This document shows positions 24,550 through 33,574 of a stretch of DNA of 64,000 nucleotides, piece after piece (position 1 is the stretch's first letter; each line of letters opens with the position of its first letter). The DNA lies in assembly GCF_004168255.1 (NCBI RefSeq), contig NZ_SEWG01000008.1, forward strand, positions 62,001 to 126,000, written 5' to 3'. Both the position numbers and the translations under genes were made by a program. This stretch comes from Mucilaginibacter terrigena (GTDB lineage Bacteria; Bacteroidota; Bacteroidia; Sphingobacteriales; Sphingobacteriaceae). Below the pieces are notes generated by a model. It had not been told where the DNA came from. It was given only the letters and a program-made list of their open reading frames with translations, and did not search any database.

Positions 24550-27024
24550 TTAAGCCTTTTTAGCTTCCGGTTTTTTCTTTTTGCGTTCGGCATATACCGC
24601 GCCGCCCAAAGCCAGTATCAATACTATCGACCCCGCTAACGAGATATTTTCGCCGGCGTAGTATGATGTTGGGTGGAATATAAATTCAACCTTGTGGTTA
24701 CCTGCCGGGATAGTTGCCGCACGTAATAAATAATCGGCACGGTAATATGGTTGCTCCACGCCGTCTATCAGCATTTTCCAGCCTTTATCATAATATATCT
24801 CAGAGAATATGGCCACCTGATTAGCCGTGGAACCTGTTTGATAAGTAAGATGATCGGGCGTATAGGTGGTTAAGGTAATAGTGCTGTTGGCATCAGGGCC
24901 TAAAGGTTTTGCTTCAACAACACTTTTATATTTCTGGTCTATCATGGCTTCGTCTTTGGGATTGAAGCTGCTGATAGCCATCATTTCCTGGTCGGCATCT
25001 TTTACATATTTAACGCTTTTTACAAACCAGGCGTGGCCGCAGGCGGTTGAATTTGCATGCATGCTTGCGCTGCCTGTTTTAGGGTCGGCGGTGATAATGT
25101 ACTTGGTATTCAGCATATCCAACACATCCTGGTTAATGCTTTTGGTAAACTGGTTTTGGATCAATTCATCAAAACGCCTTAAACGTGCCGAATGGAAACC
25201 GCCTACGGTTTTATAGAAATAAGACGAACGCGAATCCTGGAATGGCGCGCCCAGGCTTAAATCCATCACCCTGAAATCAGGGTCCTTATCGCGGATAATG
25301 AACTCGTCTACCTCGCGCGGTACATAGGTGCGGTCAATTTCTTCTTTATCAATAAAGTTCCCATCCTTCAGGTAACGTTTATCAATGCTCCACATATCAA
25401 CCAATATCATACCCATAAACGCAAGGGCGGCAAAGGTTGTACTTATTTTTTGCTTTATTACGATGTAAAGCAAGCCAAAAGCAAGCGCTATAAATATAAG
25501 CGTACGTATGGCATCGCTTCGTTCTAATGTCTCTCGGTCCTGCACCAGCCCGTTAGCAACCTGGTTTGCCATACCAGAGTCGCCCTGGAAAGCCTGCGTA
25601 AGGCCTGATATCAGGGTTTGGTGCTCGGATGATTTAAAGCTCAGGAATAAGCCCGGCAAAACGATCATCAGCAGGGTTAAACCGCCGGTGATATAAAACG
25701 CCAGTTTAACATTTTTGAAAACGTATGGTTTATCGCGGTTAACAAATACCTCGTTCAACGCCAGGAAGCCCAGTATTGGGAAACACAACGAGGCGATAAC
25801 CAGGGTAGACTCCACCGCGCGGAATTTATTATACAGCGGGAAATAATTAAAGAACAGATCGGACAGGAATGGCAGATTTTTACCAAACGACAGGAATACG
25901 CTTAACAGTACTGCCGATAGCAGCCACCATTTGATACGGTTTTTTACGATTAGTAAACCTAATACGAACAGGAAGAACACGATGGCACCAAAATACCACG
26001 GGCCTGATGTGCCCGGCTTATTACCCCAATACATATACTGACCGGCAAATTGCTTTGCCTGTGCAGGATCTACCTGTTTTTCTGTTAATAATTTTACCAC
26101 TTTAGAATCCCCGCTGGCAGGGGCACCACTTGCGCCACCGTAAGCATTAGGGATAAAAAATGTGAATACTTCGGTTACGCTTTGGCTCCAGTTGTAGGCA
26201 TATTCTTTATCGAGGCCGGTGCCGGCGTTTCCGGTTTCGCTTTTTAAGTTTGGTTTACCACGTATGGTGTAATGGCTGTATTCGTAGGTTGTCCATAACG
26301 AGCCCGCGTTTACAATAACCGCCAGTATAGTAGCGGCAGATAAATAAGCTATCGATTTAAAAAACGGCTTTGTTTGCTTTGCCTTTATGGCGTGGTAAAG
26401 TTCGATACATACCAATATGATGATAGCCAATAGCAGGTAAAAGGTCATCTGCACGTGGTTCGATCGTATCTCCATAGCCAGGAAGAACGCAGTTAACGCC
26501 CCGCCGGTAATGTATTGGCCCCTAAGCGTCATGATGATACCTGCCACTATAGGCGCGAAGAATGCTATGGCGTAGGCCTGGTTGGCGTGCCCGGCATCAA
26601 TATAAATAAAGTTATACGATGAAAACGCGAAAGCTACCGCGCCTGCCGCTGCCAGCCAATGGTTTAATTTTAAGGTACAAAACAACAGGTACGCGCCAAA
26701 AAGATACAGCAAAATGGTATCAACCGGGTTAGGGAAAGCTGTTTTTAAAACATCAATTATATGCGTGGTAATGTTTGACCCATATTTAGCCCATATCTGG
26801 TAGCTTGGCATCCCGCCAAACATCTGGTTTGTCCATAACGGGGCTTTGCCGGTAGCGGCCTTAACATCCATTATCTCTTTTTGCATGGCCTGGGCCTGCA
26901 AAACGTCGCCCTGGTACAGGATCTTGCCCTGCATAATAGGGTTAAAGAAATAGGCAAAGGTTAGTACGAAAAATATTGCAGCTACTATAAGATGCCCACT
27001 ATTCCGCTTGATCCAGTTGTTCAT
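24550..27024 (-). CDS. YfhO-family multi-spanning membrane protein
   Basis: An 824-residue protein with a dozen or more predicted membrane spans and a large extracytoplasmic C-terminal domain, the architecture of YfhO-family (PF09586) GT-C-like glycosyltransferases. Conserved early features: GDVLQAQAMQKE near 39-50, then TNQMFGGMPSYQ near 64-75, the Asp being the likely catalytic position. The C-terminal part with GVEQPYYRADYLLRAATIPAG and a last membrane span fits the family. It may attach sugars from undecaprenyl-phosphate donors to wall polymers or lipids. A -7 box lies 33 nt upstream. Confidence 0.85.
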   Translation of the reverse strand: MNNWIKRNSGHLIVAAIFFVLTFAYFFNPIMQGKILYQGDVLQAQAMQKEIMDVKAATGKAPLWTNQMFGGMPSYQIWAKYGSNITTHIIDVLKTAFPNPVDTILLYLFGAYLLFCTLKLNHWLAAAGAVAFAFSSYNFIYIDAGHANQAYAIAFFAPIVAGIIMTLRGQYITGGALTAFFLAMEIRSNHVQMTFYLLLAIIILVCIELYHAIKAKQTKPFFKSIAYLSAATILAVIVNAGSLWTTYEYSHYTIRGKPNLKSETGNAGTGLDKEYAYNWSQSVTEVFTFFIPNAYGGASGAPASGDSKVVKLLTEKQVDPAQAKQFAGQYMYWGNKPGTSGPWYFGAIVFFLFVLGLLIVKNRIKWWLLSAVLLSVFLSFGKNLPFLSDLFFNYFPLYNKFRAVESTLVIASLCFPILGFLALNEVFVNRDKPYVFKNVKLAFYITGGLTLLMIVLPGLFLSFKSSEHQTLISGLTQAFQGDSGMANQVANGLVQDRETLERSDAIRTLIFIALAFGLLYIVIKQKISTTFAALAFMGMILVDMWSIDKRYLKDGNFIDKEEIDRTYVPREVDEFIIRDKDPDFRVMDLSLGAPFQDSRSSYFYKTVGGFHSARLRRFDELIQNQFTKSINQDVLDMLNTKYIITADPKTGSASMHANSTACGHAWFVKSVKYVKDADQEMMAISSFNPKDEAMIDQKYKSVVEAKPLGPDANSTITLTTYTPDHLTYQTGSTANQVAIFSEIYYDKGWKMLIDGVEQPYYRADYLLRAATIPAGNHKVEFIFHPTSYYAGENISLAGSIVLILALGGAVYAERKKKKPEAKKA

Positions 27025-27057
27025 TTAAACTCTTTTAGGGATAATAATTATAATCTT

Positions 27058-27065
27058 CAAAAATA
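27058..27065 (-). promoter_or_regulatory. TAnnTTTG -7 box of the YfhO-like gene
   Basis: TATTTTTG on the minus strand, 33 nt upstream of the start. Confidence 0.55.
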
Positions 27066-27112
27066 GAAAATTGAATGAGATTAGAAACGATAAGTTTTTA
27101 TAAGATATTTAG

Positions 27113-27409
27113 TTAGCACTTACCGGGTTGGGTGCTAAAATAATAGAACAGGAATATCATCAGCAAAATGCTAACCACGTAAACTATAACATTAAGCTTG
27201 TTAAACTCCTCGCGGTTGCGGCGGATGTTGTACACGTTGTATAATGCAAGGCCGGCAATTACAACCCAAAAAAAACTATTAATGGTGGTGCAGCCGGTAT
27301 AAAGCTGTGTTAAAATGGCCAGAACAATACAATTGGTAAGTATTAACAGCACCGTTGGCGGTGTGTTGTTATGGCCGCGCCTGCGTTTGTAAAGCCCTTC
27401 GGGTAACAT
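27113..27409 (-). CDS. Small three-span membrane protein
   Basis: A 98-residue protein with three hydrophobic segments (VLLILTNCIVLAILTQLY, SFFWVVIAGLALYNVYNI, LNVIVYVVSILLMIFLFYYF) after a basic N-terminus. No family recognised. It is 4 bp downstream of the DUF4834 gene, so the two are one operon. Confidence 0.6.
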   Translation of the reverse strand: MLPEGLYKRRRGHNNTPPTVLLILTNCIVLAILTQLYTGCTTINSFFWVVIAGLALYNVYNIRRNREEFNKLNVIVYVVSILLMIFLFYYFSTQPGKC

Positions 27410-27413
27410 TGGT

Positions 27414-27671
27414 TTATTTAATTTCTTCGTAATCTACAAATTCTCCCTCAGAATCAGGTACAGAACTTTTTGCATCGGGTTTATAATCAACCCGGATGCG
27501 GCCATCAGGTTTGGGCTGCTGTTGTTGGTTATAGTTTTGCTGTTGCTGGCGGGCTTGCTCCTGCGCCTTATTAATTACACTGCTAAACAGCATAGGTAAA
27601 AATATACGCACCAGGCTGCGTATGATATATAACGAGCATATAGCTATGATCAGAAAACGTATTAGACCCAT
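27414..27671 (-). CDS. DUF4834-family membrane protein
   Basis: An 85-residue protein with one N-terminal membrane span (FLIIAICSLYIIRSLVRIFLP), then a Gln-rich stretch (EQARQQQQNYNQQQQPK) and the conserved acidic end SEGEFVDYEEI. This fits the Bacteroidetes DUF4834 family. The role is unknown. A perfect -7 box (TATATTTG) sits 19 nt upstream of the start. Confidence 0.8.
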   Translation of the reverse strand: MGLIRFLIIAICSLYIIRSLVRIFLPMLFSSVINKAQEQARQQQQNYNQQQQPKPDGRIRVDYKPDAKSSVPDSEGEFVDYEEIK

Positions 27672-27690
27672 CTGGTTTTTATTTAGCTTA

Positions 27691-27698
27691 CAAATATA
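27691..27698 (-). promoter_or_regulatory. TAnnTTTG -7 box of the DUF4834 operon
   Basis: TATATTTG on the minus strand, 19 nt upstream of the start at 27671. Confidence 0.7.
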
Positions 27699-27740
27699 AG
27701 GATATAACGTATAATTTGTTTCTATAGTTTATATTCCTAA

Positions 27741-27877
27741 ATGTCATTTAGAACGGGCATTGCTTTTATAAGGGCAAGGAGAAATCTTATACAACATGTA
27801 TGCTTGATAGTTTGCAAGTGTATAAGATTTCTCACCATCCTTTGCACAATCCATCCCACCCAGGTTCGAAATAACAG
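27741..27877. repeat. Palindromic repeat, AGAAATCTTATACA family
   Basis: The core arms GAGAAATCTTATACA (27779-27793) and TGTATAAGATTTCTC (27819-27833) are perfect 15-bp inverted copies. The outer arms ATGTCATTTAGAAC and GTTCGAAATAACA also pair. The element fills the spacer between the DUF4834 operon promoter and the end of uvrB. Looks like a dispersed Bacteroidetes element, not coding. Confidence 0.8.
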
Positions 27878-27887
27878 GGAGGTTAAG

Positions 27888-29915
27888 TTACGAAAACTTC
27901 TCCTCCATCATTTTTTCCAGGGCAAACATTTCGTCGCGTAGTTTGGCGGCAAGCAGGAAGTCCATATTTTTTGCTGCCGCGACCATATCCTTGCGGGTAT
28001 TTTCGATGGATTTTTTCAGATCCGGCTTGGTCATGTACTGCACAATCGGGTCGGCGGCAAGGGTCATGGTATCGGTTTCTACATAGGCCTGCTGCACACC
28101 TCCCTTAAAGTCTACCACGGAGGTTTGCTCCATAATTTCTTCTTTGGTTTTGCCAACGGTACGCGGCGTAATGCCATGCTCGGTATTGTATTTTATTTGC
28201 AGTTCGCGGCGGCGGTTTGTTTCGTCCATCGTAATCTGCATCGAGTCGGTTATTTTATCGGCATACATAATCACCCGGCCCCTGTCGTTACGGGCGGCGC
28301 GGCCAATGGTTTGAATCAGTGACCGCTCCGACCGAAGAAATCCTTCTTTATCAGCATCCAATATGGCTACTAAGGACACTTCGGGTAAGTCCAGTCCCTC
28401 ACGCAGCAGGTTAATACCAATTAACACGTCAAACTCACCAAGGCGCAGGCCACGCAATATTTCTACACGTTGCAAAGTTTTCACCTCCGAGTGGATATAA
28501 CGGCATTTAATGCCCAGCCTGTCCATGTATTTAGCCAGTTCTTCGGCCATGCGTTTGGTAAGTGTGGTAACCAAAACACGGTCTCCCATTTTTATGGTTT
28601 TATCCACCTCGTCAAGCAGGTCATCCACCTGGTTTATAACCGGGCGCACGTCAATTATAGGGTCAAGTAATCCTGTCGGGCGTATTACCTGCTCTACCAC
28701 CACTCCGCCCGATTTTTCCAGTTCAAAATCAGCTGGGGTTGCGCTTACATAAATGGTTTGCGGGGCAAGGCGCTCAAACTCCTGGAAGTTTAGCGGGCGG
28801 TTATCCATCGCCGCAGGCAAACGGAAGCCGTAATCAACCAGCGAGATCTTTCTCGACCTGTCGCCACCATACATGGCCCTGATCTGTGGAACGGTAACAT
28901 GGCTCTCGTCAATCACCATCAGGTAATCATCGGGGAAATAATCCAGTAAACAGAAGGGCCGCATCCCCGGTGCGCGACCGTCAAAGAAGCGGGAGTAGTT
29001 TTCGATGCCGCTGCAATAACCCAGCTCGCGGATCATCTCCAGGTCGTAATTAACCCTTTCTTCCAAACGTTTTGCCTCAATGAAGCGGCCGTCATCAATA
29101 AATTGCTTCTTGCGGGTTTCCAGTTCTTCCTGTATAGCCCAAACCGATTGCTGAAAACGCTCGCGGGGGGCAACGTACAGGTTGGCGGGGTAAACCACCA
29201 TATGTGTCATTTTCTCGATGGTTTTGCCGGTGGTGATATCGAAGGTGCTTAGTTCTTCAATATCATCCCCAAAAAAGCTGATGCGGTAGGCATAATCCAT
29301 ATACGCCGGGAAGATATCCACGGTATCACCTTTCACCCTAAACGTTCCTCGTTTAAAATCGGCAGTGGTTCGGGCGTATAAGATCTCCACCAATCTGTGT
29401 AAAAAAGCATTCCTGCTGATGCGTGTGCCTACCGCGAATTTGAATACCGAATTGGCAAAATCCTCGGGGTTACCCATACCATAAATGCAGGATATGGACG
29501 ACACCACAATTACATCCCTGCGGCCGCTCATGAGCGCCGAAGTGGTCCGTAAACGCAATTTTTCTATCTCCTCGTTTATCTGTAAGTCTTTTTCTATATA
29601 GGTGTTTGACGAGGGGATGAACGCCTCGGGCTGGTAGTAATCGTAGTAGGATACAAAGTAGTTCACCGCGTTATCGGGGAAAAACTGTTTAAACTCGCCG
29701 TATAGCTGTGCCGCCAGGGTTTTGTTGTGGCTCAGTATCAGCGTGGGCTTTTGGGTTTGCTCAATTACGTTGGCTATGCTAAAGGTTTTGCCCGACCCGG
29801 TTACCCCCAACAGGGTCTGGAAAGGGTCGCCGTTGTTTACACCTTCAACCAGTTGGCGGATGGCTTCGGGCTGGTCGCCGGTGGGTACGTACTGAGAAGT
29901 TATTTTAAAATCCAT
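27888..29915 (-). CDS. uvrB: Excinuclease ABC subunit B
   Basis: Damage-verification helicase of nucleotide excision repair; it is loaded by UvrA and recruits UvrC. Walker A GVTGSGKT is near residues 38-45, the beta-hairpin YYDYYQPEAF near 91-100, the DESH box near 337-340, and helicase motif VI QTIGRAARN near 537-545. A C-terminal UVR coiled region (IENTRKDMVAAAKNMDFLLAAKLRDEM) is present. 675 residues is full length. A -7 box lies four bases before the ATG. Confidence 0.98.
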   Translation of the reverse strand: MDFKITSQYVPTGDQPEAIRQLVEGVNNGDPFQTLLGVTGSGKTFSIANVIEQTQKPTLILSHNKTLAAQLYGEFKQFFPDNAVNYFVSYYDYYQPEAFIPSSNTYIEKDLQINEEIEKLRLRTTSALMSGRRDVIVVSSISCIYGMGNPEDFANSVFKFAVGTRISRNAFLHRLVEILYARTTADFKRGTFRVKGDTVDIFPAYMDYAYRISFFGDDIEELSTFDITTGKTIEKMTHMVVYPANLYVAPRERFQQSVWAIQEELETRKKQFIDDGRFIEAKRLEERVNYDLEMIRELGYCSGIENYSRFFDGRAPGMRPFCLLDYFPDDYLMVIDESHVTVPQIRAMYGGDRSRKISLVDYGFRLPAAMDNRPLNFQEFERLAPQTIYVSATPADFELEKSGGVVVEQVIRPTGLLDPIIDVRPVINQVDDLLDEVDKTIKMGDRVLVTTLTKRMAEELAKYMDRLGIKCRYIHSEVKTLQRVEILRGLRLGEFDVLIGINLLREGLDLPEVSLVAILDADKEGFLRSERSLIQTIGRAARNDRGRVIMYADKITDSMQITMDETNRRRELQIKYNTEHGITPRTVGKTKEEIMEQTSVVDFKGGVQQAYVETDTMTLAADPIVQYMTKPDLKKSIENTRKDMVAAAKNMDFLLAAKLRDEMFALEKMMEEKFS

Positions 29916-29919
29916 TATT

Positions 29920-29927
29920 CAAAAATA
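29920..29927 (-). promoter_or_regulatory. TAnnTTTG -7 box of uvrB (probably leaderless)
   Basis: TATTTTTG then AATA and the ATG at 29915. Confidence 0.75.
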
Positions 29928-30110
29928 GTGATTAGTGAGCAGAGATTTGTGATTAGGCTGTCAAGATTGCTAAGCTTTTTAGTTGCGGCATCTATTAACC
30001 TTATTCAAATATCTCACCGGTTGATGACAACCTTATGTCAGCATGTTTTTATACAACCAATTTATTTGCAGAATGATTGTTTAATTCCGTCTATTTCGCA
30101 GTATTTAAGA

Positions 30111-30152
30111 GAAAGCCTCTCTCCAACCCATCTCCAAAGGAAGGGGCTTTAA
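30111..30152. repeat. Degenerate copy of the CTCCCC REP-like family
   Basis: GAAAGCCTCTCTCCAACCC...CCAAAGGAAGGGGCTTT follows the same AGCC-TCTCC...GGGGCTTT plan as the better copies at 5805, 7151, 45639 and 49059. It lies in the uvrB-upp spacer. Confidence 0.5.
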
Positions 30153-30208
30153 AATATATTTGTAATAAAGTTTACATTTCCAAAAGCTGTAAATCTGTAT
30201 ATTTAACC

Positions 30209-30862
30209 ATGCCAATTCATACGTTCATCCTTAATAAAACAAACAGCATTGCCAACCAGTTTTTAGCCGAACTGCGCGATGTAAACGTACAACAGGATAA
30301 ATACCGTTTCCGCAAGAACCAGGAGCGGCTGGGCGAGATACTGGCTTACGAGATAAGCAAAACCCTTATTTATGAGACTACCGATGTGCAAACTCCCCTT
30401 GGCAGCGCAAGTGTTAACTTAGCTACCGAACAACCAGTTGTAGCAACCATATTGCGCGCCGGCCTGCCCTTTCACCAGGGATTTATCAATTTTTTTGACC
30501 GGGCCGACAGCGCTTTTGTAACAGCCTGCCGTAAAGTTAAAAAGAGCGGCGCGTTCACCATACAGGTAGATCATATCTCAAACCCGGGCCTGGAAGGTAG
30601 AACCCTGATCATGTGCGATACCATGCTGGCCACTGGGCATAGCATAGTGATGGTTTGTAAAGAAATATTGGCGCAATACAACCTAAAAGCCCTGCATATT
30701 GCCGCCGTAATTGCCAGCACCGAGGGTATTGCCCATGTACGCGCCAACCTGCCAAAAGTGCAGCTATGGGCCTGCGCCGTTGACGATGAAATGACCAGTA
30801 AGGCTTACATCGTTCCGGGCTTGGGTGATGCGGGCGACCTGGCTTTTGGGGAGAAGGTGTAA
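30209..30862 (+). CDS. upp: Uracil phosphoribosyltransferase
   Basis: Salvages uracil with PRPP to UMP. The start is ATG 30209 (MPIHTFILNKTNS), which gives 217 residues, the Bacteroidetes length; the in-frame sequence upstream runs through repeat DNA. Motifs: ATILRAGLPFHQGF near 83-96, the PRPP-loop MCDTMLATGHSI near 132-143, and the C-terminal uracil-binding AYIVPGLGDAGDLAFG near 199-214. Confidence 0.95.
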   Translation: MPIHTFILNKTNSIANQFLAELRDVNVQQDKYRFRKNQERLGEILAYEISKTLIYETTDVQTPLGSASVNLATEQPVVATILRAGLPFHQGFINFFDRADSAFVTACRKVKKSGAFTIQVDHISNPGLEGRTLIMCDTMLATGHSIVMVCKEILAQYNLKALHIAAVIASTEGIAHVRANLPKVQLWACAVDDEMTSKAYIVPGLGDAGDLAFGEKV

Positions 30863-30928
30863 AAGGGTTTTATTTATGAATTTACTTATTTAATTAAGCC
30901 TTATTGAAAGATATTTACGATTAAAAAA

Positions 30929-32533
30929 ATGAAAATATATCTCGTTATTATTGCTATGCTTTTAAGTCAGGCAATTTTTGGGCAAAGTAATATCGCTAAA
31001 GTAGATAGCCTTATGTCACAGCTAATCCGCTACAAAGTTTTTCGCGGATCAATCCTGGTAGCTCAAAACGGAAAGATAATTTTCAAAAAAAGTAACGGGC
31101 TTGCAAACATTGGTACTAAAGATTTTATAACTGACAATACACCCTTTTACTTAGCTTCTGTTAGTAAAACATTTACCGCAGTTGCAATAACTCAGCTGAT
31201 TGAAAAAGGGAAATTAAATTTTAATGATAACCTTAAAAAGTTTTACCCAAATTTCCCGGCTGAAAATATAACCGTCAAAGACCTTCTTGCTCACACATCT
31301 GGCATAGCAGATTATATTGCCGATCTTTATATCCCATATTGGGATGAAAACAAAATCCCCGACAGCTTACATAAGATAAGTTCTAATAAAGAGGTTATTG
31401 CTTTTTTATTAAGAAAGTATCCGGGCAAGCACTTCGAAACCGGAAAGTATCAGGAATACATGAATACAAATTATGTAATACTTGCTTCAATTATCGAAAA
31501 AGTTTCAGGGCAATCTTATACGGATTATTTGCATGAGCATATATTCAGCCCTTACAATATGCAACACTCTTTTGTTTATTTTCAGGATAGTATACCTAAT
31601 CATGCTATAGGGTACAAATACTCCTTTTATAAAGACACCGCCAAATCCAACAATCTGGGGATTTTGAATGGCGTTTATGGTGATGGCGGGCTATATTCAA
31701 CAACCGAAGATCTATTGAAGTTTATTAATGGTTATTTTTCGGGGAGATTGGTTTCAACAAAAATGGTGAACACCGCCACCGTTTCAATAAACTTAAATAT
31801 GGGCCCGCCAATTATTACCAAAGGGCTAATAGTGTTATTATTAGGACTTGGATTAACTTGGTTTGCGCGGCGTAAAAAGTGGTGGTGGATAGGTACATTT
31901 TCAATAGTTGCTATAGGCATAGTTATTATTTCAATAGGGATATCTTTCAAAAAAAGCGATATACCTGATTATGGTTTAGGCTGGCAAACTAAAAATTACA
32001 ATAACGAAGCGGTAGCGTACCATACCGGCGGATGGGGTGGCGCAAACAATATAATTTGGCATGAAAAATCGGGTTTAACTATAATTGTTCTTTCTAATAA
32101 CGGGATTTGTCCGTCTTATGATTTGGCGTTGGAAATATCTAACATATTCCATAATAAACCTTATAAATGCCCCACACCCCCTATAGCCTCATTTTATTGC
32201 CGCGAAATAATTAAAAATGACGACACGAGCAAAGCAATCCATGTATCTAAATCTATCTGGGAAAACGATATTAAAAATATTAAACGTCGCTATCAGCAGG
32301 AAGAATCCGATCTTAACGAAGCGGGTTATGAGTTTCTTAAATTAAACAAGATACCTGAAAGTTTAGCGGCTTTTCGCTTAAACACCCAGTTGTTCCCAAA
32401 TTCGTGGAACGCGTTTGATAGTTATGGGGAAGCACTAATGGCAGCCGGCAAAAAGCCGGAATCTATTGCGGCTTATAAAAAGTCTTTAGAATTAAATCCG
32501 TCAAATAAGAACGCCGCCGACAAAATCAAATGA
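30929..32533 (+). CDS. Class C beta-lactamase-type serine hydrolase with membrane insert and C-terminal TPR
   Basis: A 534-residue secreted protein with an N-terminal signal (ends near FGQ, residue 19). The serine hydrolase (PF00144) motifs are intact: SVSK at 77-80 with catalytic Ser77 and Lys80, YMN at 177-179, and HTGG at 365-368. Between the second and third motifs sits an insert of two hydrophobic segments (about 299-312 and 320-338) joined by a basic ARRKKWWW turn. The tail (~465-534) is TPR-like (AFDSYGEALMAAGKKPESIAAY). It probably acts on D-Ala peptides or esters in the periplasm. The region is AT-richer than its neighbours. Confidence 0.85.
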   Translation: MKIYLVIIAMLLSQAIFGQSNIAKVDSLMSQLIRYKVFRGSILVAQNGKIIFKKSNGLANIGTKDFITDNTPFYLASVSKTFTAVAITQLIEKGKLNFNDNLKKFYPNFPAENITVKDLLAHTSGIADYIADLYIPYWDENKIPDSLHKISSNKEVIAFLLRKYPGKHFETGKYQEYMNTNYVILASIIEKVSGQSYTDYLHEHIFSPYNMQHSFVYFQDSIPNHAIGYKYSFYKDTAKSNNLGILNGVYGDGGLYSTTEDLLKFINGYFSGRLVSTKMVNTATVSINLNMGPPIITKGLIVLLLGLGLTWFARRKKWWWIGTFSIVAIGIVIISIGISFKKSDIPDYGLGWQTKNYNNEAVAYHTGGWGGANNIIWHEKSGLTIIVLSNNGICPSYDLALEISNIFHNKPYKCPTPPIASFYCREIIKNDDTSKAIHVSKSIWENDIKNIKRRYQQEESDLNEAGYEFLKLNKIPESLAAFRLNTQLFPNSWNAFDSYGEALMAAGKKPESIAAYKKSLELNPSNKNAADKIK

Positions 32534-32593
32534 TGGGCTCTACTACAGAAGTTTTGCTCACTATTCATACATCAAGATACAATTAAACAGAGC

Positions 32594-33319
32594 ATGCCTC
32601 AATCTGAAATCGTAAATCGTAATTCTAAAATATACCGCCACATCTTCTTTGATCTTGACCACACCATCTGGGATTTTGACAAAAATGCCGAAGAAACCCT
32701 GCACGAGCTTTACGGCACTTATAAGTTAAAAGATATTGGTCTGCACTCGGCCGACTTGTTCATTGAAACCTACACCCGCCATAACCACCGCCTTTGGGCT
32801 CAATATCATTTAGGAGAGATCAGCAAGGATGAGTTGCGCGAGGAACGTTTCAGATCGACGTTCATCGAACTTGGCGTACAGCCCGAACTGATGCCCGCTG
32901 ATTTTGAGGACGCTTATGTAAACCTGGGGCCAACCAAAACCAACCTGTTCCCCCACGCGCACGAAACGCTGGCCTATCTGCAAAGCAAATACACGCTGCA
33001 TTTGATCTCGAATGGCTTTAAAGAATCTACCGAGGTAAAGGTAGCGGGCACCAACCTGGCGCCATACTTTAAAAACATTATCATATCCGAGGTTGTCGGC
33101 GTTAACAAACCCGATCCGCTGATATTTAAACATGCCATTGAATTGGCCGGCGCAACCGTTGAAGAAAGCCTGATGATCGGCGATAGCATCGAAGCCGATA
33201 TCCGCGGGGCAATGGGCGTAGGTATGGATGCCATCTATTTTAACCCTTTCAATTTGGAAAAACCGGATGATGTACCGTTGCAAATCGGTAATTTAAAAGA
33301 GTTGATGGTATTGTTGTAA
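32594..33319 (+). CDS. YjjG-type noncanonical pyrimidine nucleotidase (HAD)
   Basis: HAD-superfamily 5'-nucleotidase, 241 residues. DLDHT is at residues 20-24, the motif II Ser in LISNGF near 138, Lys in VVGVNKPDP near 174, and GDSIEADIRGA near 198-208. The WDFDKNAEET cap entry is characteristic of YjjG. It dephosphorylates noncanonical pyrimidine monophosphates and helps keep them out of DNA. The first ~13 residues are encoded by a short intergenic repeat (see findings), so the start may be an artefact or a recent capture. Confidence 0.88.
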   Translation: MPQSEIVNRNSKIYRHIFFDLDHTIWDFDKNAEETLHELYGTYKLKDIGLHSADLFIETYTRHNHRLWAQYHLGEISKDELREERFRSTFIELGVQPELMPADFEDAYVNLGPTKTNLFPHAHETLAYLQSKYTLHLISNGFKESTEVKVAGTNLAPYFKNIIISEVVGVNKPDPLIFKHAIELAGATVEESLMIGDSIEADIRGAMGVGMDAIYFNPFNLEKPDDVPLQIGNLKELMVLL

Positions 33320-33332
33320 GTTTTTATTATTG

Positions 33333-33340
33333 TAAATTTG
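33333..33340 (+). promoter_or_regulatory. TAnnTTTG -7 box of the hicBA module (probably leaderless)
   Basis: TAAATTTG, then AAT and the ATG at 33344. Confidence 0.75.
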
Positions 33341-33343
33341 AAT

Positions 33344-33571
33344 ATGAAACAACGTACATACCGTATATTACTCACTCCTGAAGAAGAAGGGGGATTTAGT
33401 GTTTCTGTTCCCGCATTACCCGGTTGCTTTACCCAAGGTGAAACTATTGATGAAGCAATTGAAATGGCGAAAGAGGCAATAAACTTATATGTAGAAAGCC
33501 TTGAGGCTGATGGCGAACCCGTACCAGATGATAATAACAGCCTTGAATATTCGCTTACACTTGCTTCATAA
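33344..33571 (+). CDS. hicB: HicB-family antitoxin
   Basis: A 75-residue HicB protein. The partial RNase H-like fold is seen in YRILLTPEEEGGFSVSVPALPGCFTQGETIDEAIEMAKEAI, the family signature. It lacks the DNA-binding C-terminal extension of longer HicBs, so autoregulation by itself is doubtful. Start set at ATG 33344 just after a -7 box; the TTG two codons earlier is part of the box. hicA begins three bases after the stop. Antitoxin-first order is the reverse of the E. coli locus. Confidence 0.9.
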   Translation: MKQRTYRILLTPEEEGGFSVSVPALPGCFTQGETIDEAIEMAKEAINLYVESLEADGEPVPDDNNSLEYSLTLAS

Positions 33572-33574
33572 TAA

